10,818 nucleotides of DNA from the NCBI GenBank assembly GCA_964399265.1, contig CAYNQF010000081.1, positions 1 to 10,818 on the forward strand, read 5' to 3'. The DNA is from WJLY01 sp964399265 (GTDB lineage Bacteria > Joyebacterota > Joyebacteria > Joyebacterales > Joyebacteraceae). The notes beneath the pieces were generated by a model. The model saw only the letters and a list, made by a program, of their open reading frames with translations. It made no database searches and was not told where the DNA came from. A program made the translations under genes and the position numbers. Shown here piece by piece: positions 6,276 through 10,818 of this stretch. Each line of letters starts with the position of its first letter. The stretch's first letter is position 1.

Positions 6276-7259
6276 ATGAAGGCCATCATTCCGGTTGCCG
6301 GGATCGGCACGAGGCTGAGGCCTCACACGCACACGATACCCAAGGCGCTCGTGCAGGTGGCGGGGAAACCGATACTCGGACACATCCTGGATGAGCTGAA
6401 GCCTCTCGGGATCTCCGAGGTGGTCCTGGTCACGGGGTACATGGGCGAGAGGGTCAAGGAGTACATGGAGGCGGCCCAGCCGGACATGCGCGCCTGCTAC
6501 GTAGACCAGGCCGAGCGAAAGGGCCTGGGGCACGCGATCTACCTCGCGCGTGAGTGCGCGGACGACGGACCGGTGCTCATCATCCTGGGTGACACGATCG
6601 TGACGGCGGACTTCTCGTCATTCGTCGGCGGCGACCGCACGCTCATCGGCGTCAAGGAGGTCGACGACCCGCGCAGGTTCGGTATCGTGGAGGTAGCGGA
6701 CGGCAGGGTGAAGAGCCTCGTGGAGAAACCCGACGTTCCTCCGTCCAACCTGGCCATCGTAGGTCTCTACTACATCGTGAACTCGAAGCTCCTCTTCGAG
6801 TGTCTGAGCGACGTCGTGGAGGGCGGCATCAAGACGAAGGGCGAGTACCAGCTGACCGACGCGCTCACATTGATGCTCGAGCGGGGCGAGGAAATGGGCA
6901 CGTTCGCCGTCGAAGGATGGTACGATTGCGGTCTGCCCGAGACGCTGCTGGCCACGAACCGCTTCCTCCTGGAGCGTTCGGGCGGGAACGGCGGGGACTA
7001 CCCCGGCTCCATCATCATCCAACCGGTGTCGATAGACCCGACCGCGGTGATCGAACGGTCGGTCGTTGGACCGTACGTGTCGATGGCGGCGGGCTCGAGG
7101 GTAAGGGAATCGATCATCAACGACAGCATCCTGAACGCGAACTCCACGGTGGAGCGCAGCCTGCTCTCGGAGTCTCTGGTCGGCGAGGGTGCGTCGGTTA
7201 AGGGAAGTTACCGCAGATTGAACGTCGGAGATTCATCGGAGATTGAGATAGTCGGCTGA
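6276..7259 (+). CDS. Sugar-1-phosphate nucleotidyltransferase (glucose-1-phosphate thymidylyltransferase-like) with beta-helix tail
   Basis: The enzyme joins a sugar-1-phosphate to a nucleoside triphosphate, making an NDP-sugar for cell-surface or other glycan synthesis. The 327-residue protein opens with the nucleotide-binding signature GIGTRLRPHT (9-18) and PKAL (22-25), followed by GHAIYLA (85-91), the metal-binding LGD (104-106), VDDPRRFGIVEV (129-140), VEKP (149-152), GEYQLTDAL (189-197) and WYDCG (215-219). From about residue 245 it has hexad-like repeats (SIDPTAVIERSVVG, then SRVRESIINDSILNANSTVE) typical of a left-handed parallel beta-helix. The DDPRRFG, EYQLTDAL and W-DCG blocks resemble nucleotidyltransferases I know from Bacteroidetes and related bacteria, often labelled glucose-1-phosphate thymidylyltransferase. 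Base and sugar specificity (dTTP, UTP or GTP; glucose or mannose) cannot be set from sequence. No acetyltransferase activity is implied, as the helix is short. The start has GGGGGA 3 bases upstream. Confidence 0.85.
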   Translation: MKAIIPVAGIGTRLRPHTHTIPKALVQVAGKPILGHILDELKPLGISEVVLVTGYMGERVKEYMEAAQPDMRACYVDQAERKGLGHAIYLARECADDGPVLIILGDTIVTADFSSFVGGDRTLIGVKEVDDPRRFGIVEVADGRVKSLVEKPDVPPSNLAIVGLYYIVNSKLLFECLSDVVEGGIKTKGEYQLTDALTLMLERGEEMGTFAVEGWYDCGLPETLLATNRFLLERSGGNGGDYPGSIIIQPVSIDPTAVIERSVVGPYVSMAAGSRVRESIINDSILNANSTVERSLLSESLVGEGASVKGSYRRLNVGDSSEIEIVG

Positions 7260-7262
7260 GGA

Positions 7263-7286
7263 CGCGCGGGACCGCACGGCCGCGCG
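7263..7286 (+). other. GC-only hairpin in the metK leader
   Basis: CGCGCGG (7263-7269) and CCGCGCG (7280-7286) can form a perfect 7-base-pair stem with a 10-base loop, 3 bases after the nucleotidyltransferase stop. No run of T follows, so it does not look like a standard terminator. It could slow polymerase, mark a processing site or protect an RNA end. It could also be chance in GC-rich DNA. Confidence 0.3.
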
Positions 7287-7306
7287 GGCAGCGAATGGAG
7301 GCGGAG

Positions 7307-8443
7307 TTGAGCAGACACCTTTTCACATCCGAATCGGTCACCGAAGGGCATCCGGACAAGGTCGCGGACCAGATCTCTGACGCGATCCTGGACGCCATCA
7401 TGGCCAGGGACCCGAACGGACGCGTGGCGTGCGAGACGCTCGTCACCACTGGGCTTGCGTTCGTTGCGGGCGAGGTAACGACTGACGCGTACGTCGAACT
7501 GCCCAAGATCGTGCGCGAGACCATCCGTGACATCGGCTACACGACCGCGGCTTACGGGTTCGACTACGAGACGTGCGCCGTGGTGTCGTCGATCGACGAG
7601 CAGTCGGGAGACATCTGGATGGGCGTGCAGGGCGGGGGAGCGGGCGACCAGGGCATGATGTTCGGCTACGCCACCTGCGAGACCGAGGAGTACATGCCCA
7701 TGCCCATCTACCTCGCACACCTGCTGGCCAGGCGTCTCGCCAAGGTCCGGAAGGAGAGGATCCTCGACTACCTGAGGCCGGACGGAAAGACGCAGGTCAC
7801 GGTGGAGTACGACGGGGACAAGCCCGTTGCGGTCAAGACGGTCGTGGTGTCCTCCCAGCACGACGGCGAGATCGACATGAAGGAGATGGCCGAGGACATA
7901 CGGAAGAAGGTCGTCGACCCGGTCATTCCCAAGGAACTCGTGAGCGACGGGTACAAGTTGCTGGTGAATCCGACGGGCAGGTTCGAGAAGGGCGGCCCGC
8001 ACGCCGACTGCGGCCTCACGGGGCGCAAGATCATCGTCGACACTTACGGCGGACTCGGAAGCCACGGCGGCGGCTGTTTCTCCGGCAAGGATCCGACGAA
8101 GGTCGACAGGTCGGCCTCGTACGCCGCTCGCCACGTGGCCAAGAACCTGGTGGCCGCCGGTCTGGCGAGCCGCTGCGAGATACAGCTGGCGTACGCGATC
8201 GGCGTGGCGGAGCCGGTCTCGATCATGGTGGACTCCTTCGGCACGGGAGAGGTCCCGGACGAGGAACTGGTGGCCATCGTGGAGAAGCATTTCGACCTCA
8301 GACCCCGGGCCATCATCGAGAGGCTCGACCTGAGGCGGCCCATCTACAAGCGAACCGCCGCGTACGGGCACTTCGGCAGGGAGGAGCCGGGCTTCACGTG
8401 GGAGCGGCTCGACATGGTCGACGACATCAAGGCCGGCTGCTGA
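7307..8443 (+). CDS. metK: S-adenosylmethionine synthetase (methionine adenosyltransferase)
   Basis: MetK makes S-adenosylmethionine from methionine and ATP in the cytoplasm. From the preferred start the product is 378 residues, normal for bacterial MetK. Motifs, numbered from TTG 7307: SRHLFTSESVTEGHPDK (2-18), with the HPDK nucleotide/metal-binding region; GAGDQGMMFGYA (111-122), the first ATP signature; and GGGCFSGKDPTKVDRSA (254-270), the phosphate-binding P-loop-like signature. TTG at 7307 is preferred over ATG at 7295 for two reasons. GGAGG at 7297-7301 lies 5 bases before the TTG, whereas no good site precedes the ATG. The product then begins MSRHLFTSESVTEGHPDK, the common N-terminus of the family. 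If the ATG were used, four residues (MEAE) would be added. The usual Ala in GGGAFSGKD is Cys here. The gene sits 31 bases before the S-adenosylhomocysteine hydrolase gene, linking two steps of the methyl cycle. Confidence 0.96.
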   Translation: MSRHLFTSESVTEGHPDKVADQISDAILDAIMARDPNGRVACETLVTTGLAFVAGEVTTDAYVELPKIVRETIRDIGYTTAAYGFDYETCAVVSSIDEQSGDIWMGVQGGGAGDQGMMFGYATCETEEYMPMPIYLAHLLARRLAKVRKERILDYLRPDGKTQVTVEYDGDKPVAVKTVVVSSQHDGEIDMKEMAEDIRKKVVDPVIPKELVSDGYKLLVNPTGRFEKGGPHADCGLTGRKIIVDTYGGLGSHGGGCFSGKDPTKVDRSASYAARHVAKNLVAAGLASRCEIQLAYAIGVAEPVSIMVDSFGTGEVPDEELVAIVEKHFDLRPRAIIERLDLRRPIYKRTAAYGHFGREEPGFTWERLDMVDDIKAGC

Positions 8444-8474
8444 CACCTCGGGGTTCCAGAGTTCGGAGGTTCCA

Positions 8475-9731
8475 ATGAAGTACGACATTGCCGACGCCTC
8501 TCTGGCCGCCAAGGGCAGGGACAGGACCGAGTGGGCCTCCCAGAGGATGCCCGTTCTGCGGAGCATAGCGGAACGCTTCGCCCGAGAGCGACCCCTGGAC
8601 GGAATCTCCATCAGCGGCTGCATGCACGTCACGACGGAGACGGCCAACCTCATGATCGCTCTCAAGGCGGGTGGGGCGAGCCCCGCTCTGTGCGCATCGA
8701 ACCCGCTGTCGACGCAGGACGACGTGGCGGCTCACCTGGCGGTCGACCACGGGATACCGGTGTTCGCGGTCCGCGGAGAAGACAACGACAGGTACTACTC
8801 GCACATCCGGGCGGTGCTCGATCTCGCGCCGACCGTGACGCTCGATGACGGCGCCGACCTTGTGTCGACCGTGCACACGGAGAAGACGGAGCTCATTGAC
8901 GGTCTGATCGGGAGCATGGAGGAGACGACCACGGGCGTCATTCGTCTCAAGGCCATGCACAAGGACGGCGCGCTCAAGGTCCCCGTCATCGCGGTGAACG
9001 ACGCGAACACGAAGCACATGTTCGACAACCGTTACGGCACGGGTCAGAGCACGATAGACGGCGTGCTGCGCGCCACCAACGTGCTGCTCGCGGGCTCGAC
9101 GTTCGTGGTGGCGGGGTACGGCTGGTGCGGGCGCGGCCTGGCGTTCAGGGCCAGGGGTATGGGGGCCTCGGTGGTGGTGACGGAGGTGGACCCGCTGCGG
9201 GCGCTGGAAGCGGTCATGGACGGGTTCCGCGTCGCTCCGATGGACCAGATGGCTCCGGTCGGAGACGTGTTCGTGACCGTGACGGGCGACATCAACGTCA
9301 TCGTCGGGCGGCACTTCGAGAAGATGAAGGACGGCGCCATCGTCGCGAACTCGGGGCACTTCGACGTCGAGATCGACAAGAAGACGCTGGCCGCGATGGC
9401 CAAGGAGGTCCGCAGACCGCGCGAGAGCGTGGAGACGTTCGTGATGGCGGACGGCAGGCGCATCAACCTTCTGGGCGAAGGCAGGCTCATCAACCTGTCT
9501 TCAGCCGAGGGGCATCCCGCTTCCGTCATGGACATGAGCTTCGCCAACCAGGCGCTCTGCAGCGAGTACCTGGCAAAGCTCCCGGAGAAGCTGTCGCCGG
9601 GGGTCTACAACGTTCCCGCTCGGATAGACGATGAGATATCGAAGCTCAAGCTGGCCACCATGGGTGTGAGCATCGACGAGCTGACGGACGAACAGCGGGA
9701 GTACCTGTCCTCCTGGGAGATGGGGACCTGA
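8475..9731 (+). CDS. ahcY: S-adenosylhomocysteine hydrolase, short archaeal/Thermotoga type
   Basis: The enzyme splits S-adenosylhomocysteine, the by-product of methylation, into adenosine and homocysteine using a tightly bound nicotinamide cofactor. The 418-residue product keeps the expected catalytic positions: His51 in CMHVTTETANL, Asp125 in LDDGADLV, the Glu pair in EETTTG (149-154), and Lys180 with Asp184 and Asn185 in NDANTKHMFDNRYG. The cofactor fold shows GYGWCGRG (214-221). Later conserved blocks are NSGHFDVEID (292-301) and SSAEGHPASVMDMSFANQAL (342-361). The TGQSTIDG block after the Lys motif and the missing C-terminal Lys/Tyr tail place it with the short archaeal and Thermotoga enzymes, not the longer eukaryotic-type bacterial form. 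Some archaeal relatives prefer S-inosylhomocysteine, so substrate is open. GGAGG at 8465-8469 precedes the ATG by 5 bases. It directly follows metK. Confidence 0.95.
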   Translation: MKYDIADASLAAKGRDRTEWASQRMPVLRSIAERFARERPLDGISISGCMHVTTETANLMIALKAGGASPALCASNPLSTQDDVAAHLAVDHGIPVFAVRGEDNDRYYSHIRAVLDLAPTVTLDDGADLVSTVHTEKTELIDGLIGSMEETTTGVIRLKAMHKDGALKVPVIAVNDANTKHMFDNRYGTGQSTIDGVLRATNVLLAGSTFVVAGYGWCGRGLAFRARGMGASVVVTEVDPLRALEAVMDGFRVAPMDQMAPVGDVFVTVTGDINVIVGRHFEKMKDGAIVANSGHFDVEIDKKTLAAMAKEVRRPRESVETFVMADGRRINLLGEGRLINLSSAEGHPASVMDMSFANQALCSEYLAKLPEKLSPGVYNVPARIDDEISKLKLATMGVSIDELTDEQREYLSSWEMGT

Positions 9732-9734
9732 CGC

Positions 9735-9753
9735 GCGACGGTCCGCCGGTCGC
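9735..9753. terminator. Small hairpin between convergent genes, possible two-way terminator
   Basis: In the 27-base gap between the convergent hydrolase and permease genes, GCGACGG (9735-9741) can pair with CC-G-GTCGC (9746-9753). This gives seven base pairs with one bulged G at 9748 and a TCCG loop. The position fits a shared terminator, but no T run is seen on either strand, so an intrinsic terminator is not well supported. Confidence 0.25.
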
Positions 9754-9758
9754 CGGGT

Positions 9759-10818
9759 CTACTTGGGCGCCTTGGCAAGCAGCCAGACGCCCACTCCCGC
9801 GAACACGATGTTGGCGACCCATGCCGCCAGCACCGGCGTGAGAACGCCCTGCTTTCCGAGCACCTGTCCGACCTGGAGCAGCCCGTAGTAGAGGAACGAT
9901 ATCGCGAGGGCAGCGGTGAAGGAGACGGCGAAACCCGTTCGCCTGGCGCCCGCCGCCAGCGGAGCGCCTATCATGGCCATGATGAGCGTAACGAACGGGA
10001 AAGCTATCTTGAGCTGCAGACTGACGTCGAGGTCCCCCGGGTCGTTGCCGCTCGCGACCAGCCGCTTGATATACGCTCTGAGCTGCGTGTAGCCCATCTC
10101 CTCGGGGTCGAGCTTCCTGCTTCGCAGGTCGTCCATTGACGGCTCTTCATAGGGAAGCTGGAAACGCTCGAAGGGCGTGGCCTCCTCGCCCTCGTCGGTG
10201 AAGCTGCGAACGAGCCCCTCCCTCAGGTTCCAGTGCTGCCCGTCCCAGTCGGCCGACCTGGCGTCTATGCGCATCACCGGCCTCAGGTCGGTGTCGAACT
10301 CCTCGACGGTCACCCCTTCGGCGGTGTTCCTTCTCGTGTTCAGGTAGCGGGCCAGGAAGACCGATCCCTCCGGCGTCACGTAGATCACGTTGTTCTTCGT
10401 GACATCACTCGGGCTCTTGTCGATGTGCTCTTCCTCGATGCGTATTCTCGCGGACGTAGCGGGAGGCAGCACCGTTTCGCCCACGACCATCGTCATGAGA
10501 CTCAAGCCCAGCGCGAGCAGGAAGTTGGGGAGGAGAAGCCTGTAGAGCGAAACACCGCATCCCTTCATCGCCATGATCTCCTGCCTGCGGGCCATGCCCC
10601 CGAGGGATAGAAGCGTGGCCAGGAGCATGGCGACGGGCGTGGTTAGGACGACGATGAGCGGAAGGTAGTGAACGTAGTACGAGATGACGGTCGTGATCGC
10701 CACGTTGTTGTCGATGAACGTGTGGGCGTGGTCGAACAGGTCGACGAGGATGAAGATCCCCACGAAGGCAACGAAGACGAGCAGGAGCGGCTTCGTGGTG
10801 TTGCGGAGAATATACGCG
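9759..10818 (-). CDS. lptG: LptF/LptG-family permease of the lipopolysaccharide export system, 5' partial
   Basis: This is an inner-membrane subunit of the Lpt machine, which with LptB and a second permease extracts lipopolysaccharide from the inner membrane and passes it to the periplasmic bridge. The frame remains open through the window end: 18 more residues, starting AYILRNTTKPLLLVF, precede the GTG at 10763, so that GTG is not the start. About 352 residues are visible and only a few N-terminal ones are missing. Numbered from the first visible codon: TM1 about 9-30; TM2 about 49-75; the conserved cytoplasmic coupling segment ARRQEIMAMKGCGVSLYR (76-93); TM3 about 97-115; a soluble periplasmic beta domain about 117-262; then the conserved LKIAFPFVTLIMAMIGAPLA (269-288) within TM4, and TM5 and TM6 to the end. 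LptG and LptF are paralogues. The N-terminus (YILR, then DLFDHAHTFIDN) looks more like LptG, but this is not certain. It indicates an outer membrane. Confidence 0.88.
   Translation of the reverse strand, partial: AYILRNTTKPLLLVFVAFVGIFILVDLFDHAHTFIDNNVAITTVISYYVHYLPLIVVLTTPVAMLLATLLSLGGMARRQEIMAMKGCGVSLYRLLLPNFLLALGLSLMTMVVGETVLPPATSARIRIEEEHIDKSPSDVTKNNVIYVTPEGSVFLARYLNTRRNTAEGVTVEEFDTDLRPVMRIDARSADWDGQHWNLREGLVRSFTDEGEEATPFERFQLPYEEPSMDDLRSRKLDPEEMGYTQLRAYIKRLVASGNDPGDLDVSLQLKIAFPFVTLIMAMIGAPLAAGARRTGFAVSFTAALAISFLYYGLLQVGQVLGKQGVLTPVLAAWVANIVFAGVGVWLLAKAPK

Noticed and set aside
7260..7306. SAM riboswitch before metK
   Set aside because: The gap is at most 47 bases and shows only one simple stem, too little for the multi-helix SAM-binding folds I know.
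7208..8665. A 485-codon open frame on the - strand across the end of the nucleotidyltransferase, metK and the start of ahcY
   Set aside because: It lies antisense to well-recognised genes, and its translation is rich in Arg, His, Val and Asp without family motifs, as expected for a mirror frame in GC-rich coding DNA.
10761..10763. GTG as the start of the - strand permease
   Set aside because: The frame continues to the window end, and the extra residues form the first half of TM1 with the expected YILR lead-in.
1..10818. Mobile element, CRISPR array, tRNA/rRNA or defence system
   Set aside because: No direct or inverted repeat arrays, transposase or integrase motifs, or structured RNA genes were seen. 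All sequence is accounted for by metabolic and envelope genes with short gaps.

Overview
The window is GC-rich throughout and tightly coding. It comes from a bacterium with two membranes, because it carries an LptF/LptG-type lipopolysaccharide-export permease, and it has bacterial PTS proteins. The sugar nucleotidyltransferase resembles forms I know from Bacteroidetes and other FCB-group bacteria, and the S-adenosylhomocysteine hydrolase is the short archaeal/Thermotoga type. My best guess is a poorly characterised, high-GC lineage related to the FCB group. That placement is inference, and sequence comparison could overturn it.

Layout. Positions 2-9731 hold eight genes on the + strand, separated by at most 42 bases and sometimes overlapping, so they probably form one operon. 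In order they are: the C-terminal part of a GH57 alpha-glucan-acting enzyme (cut by the window start); mannose-family PTS subunits EIIC and EIID; HPr; Enzyme I; a phosphoglucose/phosphomannose isomerase; a sugar-1-phosphate nucleotidyltransferase with a left-handed beta-helix tail; S-adenosylmethionine synthetase; and S-adenosylhomocysteine hydrolase. An LptF/LptG-family permease then converges on the - strand (9759 to beyond the window end). No gap exceeds 300 bases; the longest is about 42 to 47. I see no tRNA, rRNA, CRISPR array, insertion sequence, convincing promoter or riboswitch. The operon promoter must lie upstream of the window.

How the genes fit together. Enzyme I and HPr pass phosphate from phosphoenolpyruvate toward a mannose-family permease (EIIC plus EIID). 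The EIIA and EIIB subunits needed to finish the relay are not in the window. Sugars imported as 6-phosphates would be converted to fructose-6-phosphate by the isomerase, which overlaps the Enzyme I gene by 4 bases. The GH57 enzyme would act on alpha-glucan, possibly storage polysaccharide. The nucleotidyltransferase would activate a sugar-1-phosphate for surface polysaccharide. MetK and the hydrolase form two steps of the methyl cycle. The first five complete genes up to Enzyme I all appear to use TTG or GTG starts, and metK probably starts at a TTG as well.

I found no wholly new type of system. The points most worth a second look are the GH57 gene sitting where EIIA/EIIB would be expected, the PTS coupled to a dual-specificity isomerase, the archaeal-type hydrolase, and several start-codon calls that differ from the longest open frame.
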